The notes: a model not told the origin generated them from the sequence alone. 23,199 nucleotides of DNA from Bacteroidota bacterium (GCA_024640925.1 JAHEEB010000001.1:1-23199), one strand, 5' to 3'. Positions 6,796 through 15,600 are shown, counted from the first letter of the stretch. A program made the numbers and translations.

Positions 6796-7344
6796 TTAAT
6801 TTTTATAAGGTTTTACAAGTTCCATGCCTGTTTTCAATGCCTCTGCATTAGAATCAATCAAGTGATGGTATCTCTTTGGCAGTGATTTCTCCAAGCCTTG
6901 TACTACATATTTTAACTCAAGAAAGTCTTTTAGTTTTAAGTATGCACCTAATACAATCATATTAAAAACTTTCTGATTATCTATCCTGGCAGCTTCTGAA
7001 GCAGCTTCAATCTGAAAGATTTGTAAATCGGTGCGGCTTGGATGACGAGTAATCCCGTTGGTATCGTATAATAATAAACCGCCTGGTTTTATTTTGCACT
7101 CAAACTTATCGAGCGACTGCTGGTTTAGAATAATTCCGGAATCAAAGGTATTTAAAATAGGGGAACTGATACGGTCATCACTCAGGATTACGGTAACATT
7201 TGCAGTCCCACCCCGCATTTCTGGTCCATAAGAAGGCATCCAGCTTACTTCTAGATTTTGCATGATGCCTGAATAGGCTAAAATCTTGCCCATCGACAGA
7301 ACACCTTGTCCCCCAAAACCAGCTATAATTATTTCTTCATTCAT
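6796..7344 (-). CDS. korC: 2-oxoacid:ferredoxin oxidoreductase, gamma subunit
   Basis: This 182-residue subunit is of the KorC/VorC type. It begins with IIIAGFGGQGVLSMGKIL (about 5-22), the family's Gly-rich opening. WMPSYGPEMRGGTANVTV follows (about 35-52), the conserved loop contacting CoA/TPP partner subunits. The enzyme oxidatively decarboxylates a 2-oxoacid with CoA and reduces ferredoxin in the cytoplasm. It is the last gene of korDABC, 15 bases after korB, and is followed by the shared terminator. The length is normal. Confidence 0.92.
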   Translation of the reverse strand: MNEEIIIAGFGGQGVLSMGKILAYSGIMQNLEVSWMPSYGPEMRGGTANVTVILSDDRISSPILNTFDSGIILNQQSLDKFECKIKPGGLLLYDTNGITRHPSRTDLQIFQIEAASEAARIDNQKVFNMIVLGAYLKLKDFLELKYVVQGLEKSLPKRYHHLIDSNAEALKTGMELVKPYKN

Positions 7345-7359
7345 AAAATTCGAGTTGTT

Positions 7360-8139
7360 TTATTTTTGTACAAGTTGTCCCTCCACTTTAATATCGCCAA
7401 GAGGGTAAAATGGAAACATATTTTCTTCCATCCATTTATTTGATTCAACAGGTGTCATTTTCCAACCCGAATTACAATTCGAAACAATTTCGACAAGTGA
7501 TAAGCCTTTTTTTAATTTCTGGTTTTCGAATGCTGTTTTTATCGCTTTTTTTGCTTTTCTTACATTTCCGGGAGTATGAACCGACTGTCGAGAAACGAAA
7601 TAGGTACCTGCTAATTGAGCTACAAGTTCAGTTATTTTAATAGGGTTACCCATCAATTCGACTTCGCGTCCATAAGGAGTAGTCGACGATTTCATACCAA
7701 GAAGAGTTGTAGGAGCCATCTGACCACCGGTCATCCCATAAATACCATTATTTATAAAAATAATTGTAATGTTTTCTCCCCGGTTACAGGCATGAATGGT
7801 TTCTCCGGTTCCAATGGCAGCTAAGTCACCATCGCCCTGATAGGTAAAAACAAATTTGTCGGGCCAACAGCGTTTTATACCAGTAGCTACAGCAGTTGCT
7901 CTTCCGTGAGGTGATTGGGTCATATCAATATCCATAAAATCGTAAGCTAATACAGAACAACCAACAGATGCTACACCAATCACATCCGATTGAATTCCGA
8001 GCTCGTCAACCGTTTCCATAACTAAACGATGAACTGTTCCATGACCACAACCTGGACAATAAGATAATGTCTTATCGGTAAGACATTCTGTCCGTTTGTA
8101 AACAAGGTTCTCGGGCTTTATAATTTCTTTTAAATCCAT
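7360..8139 (-). CDS. korB: 2-oxoacid:ferredoxin oxidoreductase, beta (TPP-binding) subunit
   Basis: This 259-residue subunit holds thiamine diphosphate. SYCPGCGHG (26-34) supplies the N-terminal Cys pair. GDGDLAAIGTGE (102-113) with the downstream NN (130-131) forms the TPP/Mg motif, and GIYGMTGGQMAPTT (about 132-145) is a standard follow-up. This short form lacks an extra cluster domain, so electrons pass through the separate ferredoxin-like KorD. It starts two bases after korA, indicating tight co-translation. I favour 2-oxoglutarate or branched-chain 2-oxoacids over pyruvate because four separate subunits of this shape are typical of Kor/Vor rather than the fused pyruvate enzyme. Confidence 0.93.
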   Translation of the reverse strand: MDLKEIIKPENLVYKRTECLTDKTLSYCPGCGHGTVHRLVMETVDELGIQSDVIGVASVGCSVLAYDFMDIDMTQSPHGRATAVATGIKRCWPDKFVFTYQGDGDLAAIGTGETIHACNRGENITIIFINNGIYGMTGGQMAPTTLLGMKSSTTPYGREVELMGNPIKITELVAQLAGTYFVSRQSVHTPGNVRKAKKAIKTAFENQKLKKGLSLVEIVSNCNSGWKMTPVESNKWMEENMFPFYPLGDIKVEGQLVQK

Positions 8140-8141
8140 AA

Positions 8142-9209
8142 TTACTTCATTATTATTTTTTCAAAGGCGGCTAATACTTCCTCCGGAGAGTGAACAACAC
8201 CACCACAGCGTCCGAAGTGTTCAACTGGCAGTTTACCATTAACAGCCAAACGGATATCTTCTATCATTTGACCAGTATTTAATTCTACTGATAAGATACC
8301 TTTTATCCTATTGGTATAGCTATAAAGTTGTTTTGTTGGAAATGGAAAGAGCGTTATAGGTCTTAACAAACCGACTTTAATTCCTTTTAAACGGGCTAAT
8401 TTTATGGCTTTCTGACAAATACGTGCTGAAGAACCATAGGCTACCATGAGATATTCAGCATCTGAACAATCTATTTCTTCGAACCGTACCTCATTTTCCT
8501 CCATTTCTTTATATTTTCTCTGGAGTTCATGATTATGTTTTTCGTTTCCATAGGGATCAAGATCAAGAGATGTAACTACTCTCTTTTTTCTATCACTACT
8601 TTTACCTGTCAAAGCCCAGGGTTCGTTAATTTCGGTTTTACGCGGAATTGGGTCAAACAATTCTACTTTTTCCATCATCTGGCCAATAATACCATCAGAT
8701 AAAATCATTACCGGATTCCTGTATTTAAATGCTAACTCAAAGCCTAATTTCACAAAATCAGACATTTCCTGAACTGAGGCAGGAGCTAAAACTAGAAGAC
8801 GATAATCTCCATGTCCACCACCTTTTGTCGCCTGAAAATAATCTGACTGTGAAGGCTGAATGGTTCCTAAACCCGGACCTCCTCTGACAACATTTACAAT
8901 TAAAGCAGGTAATTCTGCTCCGGCAAGGTACGAAATGCCCTCCATTTTCAGACTTATACCTGGACTTGAAGAAGAAGTCATTGTTTTTTTACCGGTGCTT
9001 GCAGCACCATACACCATGTTAATGGCTGCTATTTCACTTTCTGCCTGCAATAGAACCATGCCTGTTCTTTTATGCGGCTGCTGAGCCGCCAGGTATTCCA
9101 TTACTTCAGATTGCGGAGTAATAGGATAACCGAAATATGCATCAGCTCCTGCCCGAATAGCTGCCTCGGCAATCGCTTCGTTGCCTTTCATTAATTTTAG
9201 TTCCCCCAT
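8142..9209 (-). CDS. korA: 2-oxoacid:ferredoxin oxidoreductase, alpha subunit (KorA/VorB type)
   Basis: This 355-residue subunit starts MGELKLMKGNEAIAEAAIRA and carries the pyrimidine-binding motif GYPITPQSEVMEYL (27-40). It continues with TSSSSPGISLKMEGISYLAG and RGGPGLGTIQPSQSDYFQAT (20 residues), both conserved in the family. The C-terminal third is the domain II/III with GSSARICQKA (about 259-268) and LRPITLFPFP. The same sequence class is called VorB (3-methyl-2-oxobutanoate) or KorA (2-oxoglutarate) in different annotations, and substrate cannot be decided from sequence alone. It lies 21 bases after korD and 2 bases before korB in the operon. Confidence 0.93.
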   Translation of the reverse strand: MGELKLMKGNEAIAEAAIRAGADAYFGYPITPQSEVMEYLAAQQPHKRTGMVLLQAESEIAAINMVYGAASTGKKTMTSSSSPGISLKMEGISYLAGAELPALIVNVVRGGPGLGTIQPSQSDYFQATKGGGHGDYRLLVLAPASVQEMSDFVKLGFELAFKYRNPVMILSDGIIGQMMEKVELFDPIPRKTEINEPWALTGKSSDRKKRVVTSLDLDPYGNEKHNHELQRKYKEMEENEVRFEEIDCSDAEYLMVAYGSSARICQKAIKLARLKGIKVGLLRPITLFPFPTKQLYSYTNRIKGILSVELNTGQMIEDIRLAVNGKLPVEHFGRCGGVVHSPEEVLAAFEKIIMK

Positions 9210-9230
9210 GAGGAATAATGTTTTTACTGG

Positions 9231-9458
9231 TTAAATTTTTATTCGATATACCGTTAAGACACCATCAGGACATACTACAGCACAATTTGTACAACCTGTA
9301 CAATCATCCGGATTTTCCATATATACATAATGATATCCTTTGCTGTTCACCTTGGCTGCCTTGTTGGCAAGAACCTTTTGAGGGCATGTTACAATACAAA
9401 GCTCGCATCCCTTGCAACGCTCAACATCTACAACTACAGCCCCTTTTAACTTTGCCAT
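9231..9458 (-). CDS. korD: 2[4Fe-4S] ferredoxin-like delta subunit of the 2-oxoacid oxidoreductase
   Basis: This small 75-residue protein has two complete cluster motifs, CKGCELCIVTCPQ and CTGCTNCAVVCPD (CxxCxxCxxxCP twice), separated by about 40 residues. It carries electrons from the TPP subunit to free ferredoxin. It is the first gene of korDABC, and its start is the ATG at 9456-9458. A weak promoter candidate is CATTTTTG on the minus strand (9507-9514), 7 of 8 to the -7 consensus, with a TTG 23 bases upstream, which is longer than usual. Confidence 0.93.
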   Translation of the reverse strand: MAKLKGAVVVDVERCKGCELCIVTCPQKVLANKAAKVNSKGYHYVYMENPDDCTGCTNCAVVCPDGVLTVYRIKI

Positions 9459-9621
9459 ATTAATTATTTTGTTGTGTTATTGTCTGAAAATAAATCATTT
9501 ACAGACCAAAAATGCCCATCTTTTTCATTTGGGGCCTCAATATTATTAATTTTGATTCAAATAACAATAAACTTTAACTTTAACTTATAAGCAAACCTTT
9601 ATATACATATCTTGTAATGTG

Positions 9622-9636
9622 TCAATATATTATTGA
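9622..9636. promoter_or_regulatory. Operator-like palindrome in the divergent region
   Basis: TCAATA-TAT-TATTGA is a perfect inverted repeat midway between two divergent operons. The DNA is AT-rich, so chance is possible. A dimeric repressor site is one reading. Confidence 0.25.
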
Positions 9637-9692
9637 TATATAAATCATTATGTCTATGAAAAAAAATATCAAATCTTTTAATAAATAACTCT

Positions 9693-9700
9693 TACTTTTG
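9693..9700 (+). promoter_or_regulatory. Possible -7 box for the transglutaminase operon
   Basis: TACTTTTG fits TAnnTTTG on the plus strand. The expected -33 position (about 9671-9673) lacks TTG, and the implied leader is about 175 bases, so support is moderate at best. Confidence 0.3.
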
Positions 9701-9881
9701 AAAAGTTTTAACACTTATATAAATAATCCTTTCTTTATAAAATCCAAACGAAGCGATGGGTGCAAATTCATAGTGGTTGAAACTCTTTTCTTACAGCTAT
9801 AAAGCTGGAAATTGTGAATAAATAATTCATTTTCTTACAATTAAATTATTAAAATTGTTCTCTAATTTCAAACCTAAAAAC

Positions 9882-11801
9882 GTGACTACCAGATTTTTCT
9901 CTTTTTTAGCTGTTTTTATAGCTATTTTCTTCTCACAGAAAACAGCTCTTTCGCAGTCCGACGTGAAACTTTTCACAAAATCTATTACCGATACTACAAA
10001 AAGTCAGTATGAACAAGCCAGGGATATTTATAACTGGATAACCCATACGATAAGTTATGACTTAAAGGCTTTTGAAAAACAGGAAATGAGCAATCTTTCT
10101 GTAGAAGAAATAATGAAGAAGAAAAAGGGGATATGTTCCGATTTTTCGCGACTTTATTGTGCTATGTGCAACTCTGTTGGCATTGAAGCTTATTCTATAA
10201 GCGGGTATGTTAAAGGATTCGGGTATGTAGAAAGAAGTCCCTTTCTGCGCACCAGGCATTCATGGAATGTCATAAATACCGATTCGACCTGGATATTTGC
10301 CGATGCTACCTGGGGAAGCGGAAAAATTATGGCAAAGCCTGCAACCATAGATATGTTGAAGTATTATATTTTAAGAATGCCTTATGCTAACAGCAAAATA
10401 TACTACCTGCCCATTCCTGACAGTACTTATTTTGATATCAGCCTGGATTCGCTTGCGAAAACTCACTATCCGCTGGATCCAAAATGGTTTTTTACCAAAT
10501 TCCCTTTGAATTTTTATAATTTCGAGTCCGATTCGCTTCCAAAAACTACTACCTATCTCGACTACCAGACGCAAATTTCCGGATTGAAAAACAAAGACGA
10601 ATATTCCGTTTATAAACTTGATGCTATTAATGGAATTAAATACAACGCTCATAACTATTTCGACCTGGCTTACAGTTACTATCTGTTTTCTCAAACCTAT
10701 GATCTGGAGCGTAGTATACGTGAAAACAATTTATCTCAATACGAAGGCTACTGTAACGATTTTGACCTTATTAATAAATCGATAATGCGTTACAAAGCTA
10801 TTACCGATTCTGTTTACAAACAGAGAACTAGTTCACTTAAAAAGTTGGCTGGCGATCAGAAAAGGTTATCCGGTAAAATTCAATCGAAAGCCAAAGCAGC
10901 GGAAAGATCATACCGCTCGGACCAGAAAGTATTGCTTGGTAAAAATTCCACATATAAAACAAAACTTTCTGCCATGACAATAAATGTAGGTCGTGCAGAA
11001 CTTAAGAAAATACCTGGTGGAACTTATTCAGATAGCATTGGGATAAATAAAACAGAATTTGCCTTACTGTCAACACAGGCCGATGAATTGCATTCGCAGG
11101 AAGAACCTATCCTGTTTTCTCTTGATTCGTTATTAAAAGAAGTCGACAGGCAAATGCTAAATGGAGTTTCCCTTGATGACACCATTGATAAGAAGAACCA
11201 GAAACTCAATAAAAACATTATCGAATACTATGATATGGTGCTTACAGGACAGGAGCCTATTATTTGCAAATATGTCGATACATTGAAAACAATTCATTCC
11301 GAAATTCTTACTTCGTTTGGTCAGAAGAAAATAATGAAATCGGAAATGCAGGAGACATCAAAGGTTTACAATAAAAAAACTGCCGATCTGCAAAAACTTT
11401 TAAATCAGGAAATGGCCCTGTATAAAAAAAGTATTAAACCATCGCCAAACCGCGATTCACTAATAGCCATTCACAATGCAGCAGTAAACAGGCTTATCGA
11501 AAGCTACAAAAATTCGATGAAACTGATGCAACGTATTTCGAATTATACTACCGACCAGAAAGAACTGAACAAACAAAACCTGACAGAAATTAAAACACAA
11601 CGAAAAAACATTAAAAAAGCTTCGGCATTCTTTACTAAATGGTATAATTCGATTACTGAAAGCGAAAAATTTGTCTATGAAAAAGATAAAGAGTTAATTA
11701 AAACCATACAAAGCGAATCGATGCGTAATAAGAAAATGCTTCAGATGAAGATTGATAAATACAAACAGGAAATTGAGAAAGCGAAGGTTGAAAAGAAATG
11801 A
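9882..11801 (+). CDS. Exported transglutaminase-like protein with long coiled-coil C-terminus
   Basis: From the GTG at 9882 this is 639 residues starting with a clear signal peptide (MTTRFFSFLAVFIAIFFSQ and A-L-S-Q). The alternative TTG at 9855 adds nine residues ahead of the signal and is less likely. A transglutaminase/papain-like core follows, with the triad order Cys85 in KKGICSDFSRL, His126 in RHSWNVI and Asp141 in FADATWGSG. It should act in the periplasm as a protease, amidase or crosslinking enzyme. Residues of about 310 to the end are highly charged and Lys/Glu/Gln-rich, with predicted long helices or coiled coil, possibly binding the envelope or a partner. It is the first gene of an operon; its stop overlaps the next start (ATGA). 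The real substrate is unknown. Confidence 0.85.
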   Translation: MTTRFFSFLAVFIAIFFSQKTALSQSDVKLFTKSITDTTKSQYEQARDIYNWITHTISYDLKAFEKQEMSNLSVEEIMKKKKGICSDFSRLYCAMCNSVGIEAYSISGYVKGFGYVERSPFLRTRHSWNVINTDSTWIFADATWGSGKIMAKPATIDMLKYYILRMPYANSKIYYLPIPDSTYFDISLDSLAKTHYPLDPKWFFTKFPLNFYNFESDSLPKTTTYLDYQTQISGLKNKDEYSVYKLDAINGIKYNAHNYFDLAYSYYLFSQTYDLERSIRENNLSQYEGYCNDFDLINKSIMRYKAITDSVYKQRTSSLKKLAGDQKRLSGKIQSKAKAAERSYRSDQKVLLGKNSTYKTKLSAMTINVGRAELKKIPGGTYSDSIGINKTEFALLSTQADELHSQEEPILFSLDSLLKEVDRQMLNGVSLDDTIDKKNQKLNKNIIEYYDMVLTGQEPIICKYVDTLKTIHSEILTSFGQKKIMKSEMQETSKVYNKKTADLQKLLNQEMALYKKSIKPSPNRDSLIAIHNAAVNRLIESYKNSMKLMQRISNYTTDQKELNKQNLTEIKTQRKNIKKASAFFTKWYNSITESEKFVYEKDKELIKTIQSESMRNKKMLQMKIDKYKQEIEKAKVEKK

Positions 11802-12238
11802 CTTTAAGAGAAATAAATGAAAATGATTTTGCTGAACTGATTTGTCTGTTTCAGGAATTTGCCGCATTCGAAAAGTTACCCGATAAAATGACAAATTCAG
11901 TAAAACAAATGATGGAGGAAAAAGAGTATTTGAAAGGATTTTTGGCTGTTTCTGACTCTGATAAAATTGTCGGGTATGTGACTTACTTCTTTGCCTATTA
12001 TACATGGATTGGTAAATCGTTGTATATGGATGATTTATATGTTAAAAAAGATTTTCGCGGACAGGGAATAGGGACAAAACTGATAAAGAAAGTAATTGAC
12101 CACGCTAAGTCTGAAAAGTGCAGAAAACTCCGCTGGCAGGTTTCTGAATGGAATAAGCCGGCAATTGATTTTTATAAAAGCCTGGGAGCTACCGTAGATA
12201 GTGTTGAATCGAACTGCGATCTGACTTTAACCATATGA
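11798..12238 (+). CDS. GNAT N-acetyltransferase, diamine/polyamine acetyltransferase-like
   Basis: This 146-residue single-domain GNAT enzyme has the acetyl-CoA motif FRGQGIG (86-92) after YMDDLYVKKD. The segment YFFAYYTWIGKSLYMDDLYV (about 63-82) and the later RWQVSEWNKPAIDFYKSLGA (about 112-131) resemble eukaryote-type spermidine/spermine acetyltransferases (SSAT) and their bacterial relatives, which suggests a small amine substrate. The start ATG overlaps the previous stop by four bases, and its own stop overlaps the next ATG in the same way, so the three genes are translationally coupled. The functional link to the exported transglutaminase is unclear. Confidence 0.88.
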   Translation: MTLREINENDFAELICLFQEFAAFEKLPDKMTNSVKQMMEEKEYLKGFLAVSDSDKIVGYVTYFFAYYTWIGKSLYMDDLYVKKDFRGQGIGTKLIKKVIDHAKSEKCRKLRWQVSEWNKPAIDFYKSLGATVDSVESNCDLTLTI

Positions 12239-12642
12239 ATATTTCTGCCAAATCACTGATTGCCCCTTGTGGAATGAATTGCGGACTTTGTTTGGCATAT
12301 CTGAGGGACAAAAATAAATGTAATGGTTGTTGGGGAAATAACGAGAATAAATCAGCTGCCTGTGTTAAGTGTATCATTAAAAACTGTGCCTTATTAGCCG
12401 AAACAAAGTCAATGTTCTGTTATGAATGCAAGAAATATCCATGTACTCGTTTAAAACAGCTCGATAAACGATATCGCACGAACTACAAAATGAGTATGAT
12501 TGAAAATCTCGAAAATATAAGAAAAGAAGGAATTGATAAGTTTGTGGAAATGGAAAAAGAAAGATGGATATGCAATAAATGTGGAGGTACAATATGCGTT
12601 CATCGGGGATATTGCTTAAAATGTAAAAAAGCAAAAGATTAA
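12235..12642 (+). CDS. DUF3795 cysteine-rich protein
   Basis: This 135-residue cytoplasmic protein fits the DUF3795 family. It opens with APCGMNCGLCLAYLRDKNKC and has further Cys pairs: CNGCW, CVKC, CYECKKYPC and, at the C-terminus, CNKCGG with CLKCKK. The many CxxC pairs suggest zinc or iron-sulfur binding; no reaction is established for the family. Its ATG overlaps the acetyltransferase stop (ATGA). It ends 18 bases before the converging hydF stop, leaving no room for a terminator hairpin. Confidence 0.88.
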   Translation: MNISAKSLIAPCGMNCGLCLAYLRDKNKCNGCWGNNENKSAACVKCIIKNCALLAETKSMFCYECKKYPCTRLKQLDKRYRTNYKMSMIENLENIRKEGIDKFVEMEKERWICNKCGGTICVHRGYCLKCKKAKD

Positions 12643-12660
12643 TTGTATGGAACTTGATTT

Positions 12661-13893
12661 CTATAAATAATCTGTATCCTTATTTTTCTTAACAAACGGC
12701 TCAATTGCTCTGTCGAATATACCCTGAACAAAGGCAATAGCCATACCATAATTCGATACCGGAATTTCTTTATCGATAGCAGATTTCAATCTGTTCTGAA
12801 GTTGTTTTTGGGTAATCATACAACCACCACATTGAATTACCAGGGCATAGTCTTCAATTGGCCTGATCAGATTATCTAATCCTGAAATTGTTTCGAAATG
12901 GAGCTTTTTACCTGTAAAATTACTTATCCAGCGCGGTATTTTTACTCTTCCAATATCATCGCACGAAACCTGATGGGTGCATGATTCCAGCATAAGCACC
13001 CTGTCTCCATCCTGCAATTCTGCTATTTTAGGCGTTCCTTCAATATATTTATAAAAATCTCCCTTTTGTCTGGCTAAAACAATGCTAAAACTAGTTAGCA
13101 TAATATCTTTGGGAATAGAAGCATCAGCCTTCAGAAAGGCCTGGCTATCGGTAACGACAAGTTTTGGCCTCACACCGGTTTTTTTAAGGAAACCATCAAC
13201 CTCGCGTTCTTTAACCACAATGGCAGTACAATCGTTATCAAGAATGTCTCTTATTACCTGCACCTGGGGCAAAATCAATCGACCCTCAGGAGCTTCGATA
13301 TCAATTGGGGTTATTAATAAAACAATATCGCCATAGCTAAGTAAATCGCCTAATAATGAAGGTTTCTGCCATGCAGAATGCGGCATTACTGATTTTATTT
13401 CAGATATAAGCTCATCTGTTTTCTCCGGTAAAGCATTGGCTGTATTAAACTCAGTAATCTGGTGCCCCGTTTTCCTGGTAATCTCATCAGAAAATTTTGC
13501 CTTCAAAGGGTTCAAATCGCTTTTATTATGAACAATAATATAGGGAATGCTATAATGATTAAACTTTTCAATTAGATTTTGTTCGTATATGCCAAACGTA
13601 TTTTCACTCAGTAAAAGAATCGCCAAATCGATATGCTGAATCGTTTTCATGGTTTTGGAAATACGCAAATCGCCCAATTCACCCACATCATCTATTCCGG
13701 CAGTATCAACAAAAATAACCGGACCTATCCCTTGAATTTCCACCGATTTTTTTACCGGATCGGTAGTTGTGCCCGGAATATCCGAAACAATTGCAATATC
13801 TTGTCCGGCAAATAAATTTATGAGTGAGCTCTTTCCACTATTTCTTCTTCCGAAAATTCCGATATGAGGTTTGTTATCTCTTCCTTTCGACAT
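12661..13893 (-). CDS. hydF: [FeFe] hydrogenase H-cluster maturation GTPase HydF
   Basis: From the ATG at 13891-13893 this is 410 residues (a TTG three codons upstream is possible). HydF is the scaffold on which the 2Fe subcluster of [FeFe] hydrogenase is finished and handed over. The N-terminal TrmE-like GTPase has G1 GRRNSGKSS (15-23), the switch DIPGTTTDPV (38-47), G3 DTAG (63-66) and G4 NKSD (123-126). A dimerisation domain follows. The C-terminal cluster domain carries ESCTH (Cys305, His307) and QCGGC (Cys355, Cys358) plus IGRVKIPRW. The usual HCxxC is QCGGC here. It follows aspA by 14 bases on the same strand. hydE, hydG and the [FeFe] hydrogenase are not in the window. Confidence 0.95.
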   Translation of the reverse strand: MSKGRDNKPHIGIFGRRNSGKSSLINLFAGQDIAIVSDIPGTTTDPVKKSVEIQGIGPVIFVDTAGIDDVGELGDLRISKTMKTIQHIDLAILLLSENTFGIYEQNLIEKFNHYSIPYIIVHNKSDLNPLKAKFSDEITRKTGHQITEFNTANALPEKTDELISEIKSVMPHSAWQKPSLLGDLLSYGDIVLLITPIDIEAPEGRLILPQVQVIRDILDNDCTAIVVKEREVDGFLKKTGVRPKLVVTDSQAFLKADASIPKDIMLTSFSIVLARQKGDFYKYIEGTPKIAELQDGDRVLMLESCTHQVSCDDIGRVKIPRWISNFTGKKLHFETISGLDNLIRPIEDYALVIQCGGCMITQKQLQNRLKSAIDKEIPVSNYGMAIAFVQGIFDRAIEPFVKKNKDTDYL

Positions 13894-13907
13894 GTTTCTC
13901 AATTATT

Positions 13908-15368
13908 TTAATCCTCTACGATTTCGTTCAGTCTGAATCCTTCCTTTAAGAGGTTCTCAGGTGTTAGAATTGTTTCTAACCTTTTCCTATCAATAAGTTG
14001 AAGCATTTCATTTGCCTCATAAATTGAACAATTGTTATCTTTCATTTGCCTGGCTAAAAGAGCTGCCTTATTATAACCAATAAATGGAACAAGCGCTGTA
14101 GCAACGGAAGGTGTTTTAAACAATTTTTTTTCTGCAATCGCAGAATGAACGATTATGCCGTTAATCAGGTTCTTAGTAATTGTATTGTTGCAGGCATTTA
14201 ACAATTTGAGGCTTTCTATTAAGGCATGACCAATAACCGGAAGATAGGCGTTAAGCTCAAGACAACCCTGCGCCGCAAGTGAACATATTAATGAATCGTT
14301 GGCATATATCTTATGAGCTGAACTAATAACAAATTCAGGTATTACCGGATTTACCTTTCTTGGCATAATTGTACTTCCTATCTGTTTTTTAGGAATTTCA
14401 ACCTCTTTATTGCCTGCAATATCTGATGAAATCAAACGCAAATCCGAAACCATCTTTTCGAGATTTACTGTATGTGCTTTTAGTATACCATGAATTTCTA
14501 CAAAGGAATCAATATTGCTGGTAGCATCAAACAAATTTTCGCTACGGGCAACCGGCAGATGAGTTTGATCGTGCAATTTTCTAACTACCTCCATAATAAA
14601 GTAACGTGGAACTGTAATTCCTGATCCAATAGCACTTCCACCCAGATTAACAACTTTAATTCTTTCCTGGCATTTCGAGATTCTCCACCAATCGCGTGAC
14701 AAAGCCTCGTTGTATGTGCTGAATAGCCTGCCAAATGATGTGGGAACTGCTTCCTGCATTTGGGTATATCCAATACGAATATGATTTAAATGCTTCTTTT
14801 CAAGATCTTCAATTGATGCCCTTAACCTGTTAACCGATTCTTCAAGCACCTCGAGAAGCTGTAATATAGCTACCTTTAAAGAAGTTGGAATAACATCATT
14901 GGTCGATTGAAAAATATTTGCATTCTCAATCGGATCTACAATTGAATAATCACCAGGTTTGTGACCGAGAATCTGAAGAGATCGATTGGCAATAATCTCA
15001 TTCACGTTCATATTAATGCTTGTTCCGGCACCTCCTGAAATAGCAGGTACAATAAAATGCCCGAAATGTTGACCTTTTTCAATTTCTTCAGCTGAAGTTA
15101 TCAAAGCAAGGATAATTTCTTCTGGTATAATACGGATGGAAACGGCTTCAACCCGGTTTTTTTCCCTGAGTTTATTAAAGAAATCGGAAGCTGTAAGGTA
15201 ACATGCTTTTTTAACCGAACCAATAGCCTTGTACCAGTCCAGTTGAAACCGATTCGAATCGGGGAAATTATTTAAAGCCCGAAACGATTGTATACCATAC
15301 AAAGCATCGACCGGAATGTTTTCAATACCTATAAAATCTTCTTCTTGCCTGAATTCTTTGTCCTTCAT
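13908..15368 (-). CDS. aspA: Aspartate ammonia-lyase
   Basis: This 486-residue member of the fumarase/aspartase superfamily interconverts aspartate and fumarate plus ammonia. Active-site segments are all present: GGAGTSINMNVNEIIANR (112-129), QSTNDVIPTS (154-163), TQMQEAVPTSFG (202-213), NLGGSAIGSGI (241-251) and the flexible catalytic loop GSTIMPRKVNPVIPE (331-345) with Ser332. Second-position Thr instead of Ser in that loop is conservative. The Q in TQMQ fits aspartase rather than fumarase (TH). It starts at ATG 15366-15368 and leads a two-gene unit with hydF. An aspartase gene beside hyd maturation genes is a recurring arrangement in anaerobes, possibly supplying ammonia for the H-cluster bridging amine; that role is inference. 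Confidence 0.93.
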   Translation of the reverse strand: MKDKEFRQEEDFIGIENIPVDALYGIQSFRALNNFPDSNRFQLDWYKAIGSVKKACYLTASDFFNKLREKNRVEAVSIRIIPEEIILALITSAEEIEKGQHFGHFIVPAISGGAGTSINMNVNEIIANRSLQILGHKPGDYSIVDPIENANIFQSTNDVIPTSLKVAILQLLEVLEESVNRLRASIEDLEKKHLNHIRIGYTQMQEAVPTSFGRLFSTYNEALSRDWWRISKCQERIKVVNLGGSAIGSGITVPRYFIMEVVRKLHDQTHLPVARSENLFDATSNIDSFVEIHGILKAHTVNLEKMVSDLRLISSDIAGNKEVEIPKKQIGSTIMPRKVNPVIPEFVISSAHKIYANDSLICSLAAQGCLELNAYLPVIGHALIESLKLLNACNNTITKNLINGIIVHSAIAEKKLFKTPSVATALVPFIGYNKAALLARQMKDNNCSIYEANEMLQLIDRKRLETILTPENLLKEGFRLNEIVED

Positions 15369-15570
15369 ACGGTAAATTTATAAAAGAAAGAATGTTTCGA
15401 CAAATTAATTGTAAATCAGAGGTCATGAGATATGATGATTAACTCTTACACGAATGCTGATACTTGTTCTTCTCCCCAAAGAGCCGTTTGATATTGATTA
15501 ACATTTGCTGAAACTCATCGACAATGGCTGATTAATTTGGAATTAACAATTTATTCATAATTTTTCTTTA

Positions 15571-15600
15571 TTGTTGAATTGATGTTAAATACTATCTTTG
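15571..15600 (+). promoter_or_regulatory. Strong Bacteroidota-type promoter of the lipoprotein gene
   Basis: TTG (15571-15573), a 19-base spacer and TATCTTTG (15593-15600) match the phylum consensus exactly, as at higBA. The predicted start near 15607 gives a short A-rich leader of about 30 bases before ATG 15637. Confidence 0.75.

Larger units (their letters stand above)
9459..9881. other. AT-rich divergent intergenic region
   Basis: About 420 bases separate the divergent korD and transglutaminase operons and must hold both promoters. Candidate boxes are CAAAAATG (9507-9514, minus-strand -7-like) and TACTTTTG (9693-9700, plus-strand TAnnTTTG), neither with a convincing -33. There is a 15-base perfect palindrome at 9622-9636 and a small hairpin, CAGCT-ATAA-AGCTG, near 9797-9810. 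No small gene or RNA family was recognised. Confidence 0.5.

Noticed and set aside
7410..7824. Plus-strand open frames within korB
   Set aside because: They lie opposite a well-conserved TPP-binding subunit and have no recognisable motifs; they are antisense shadows.
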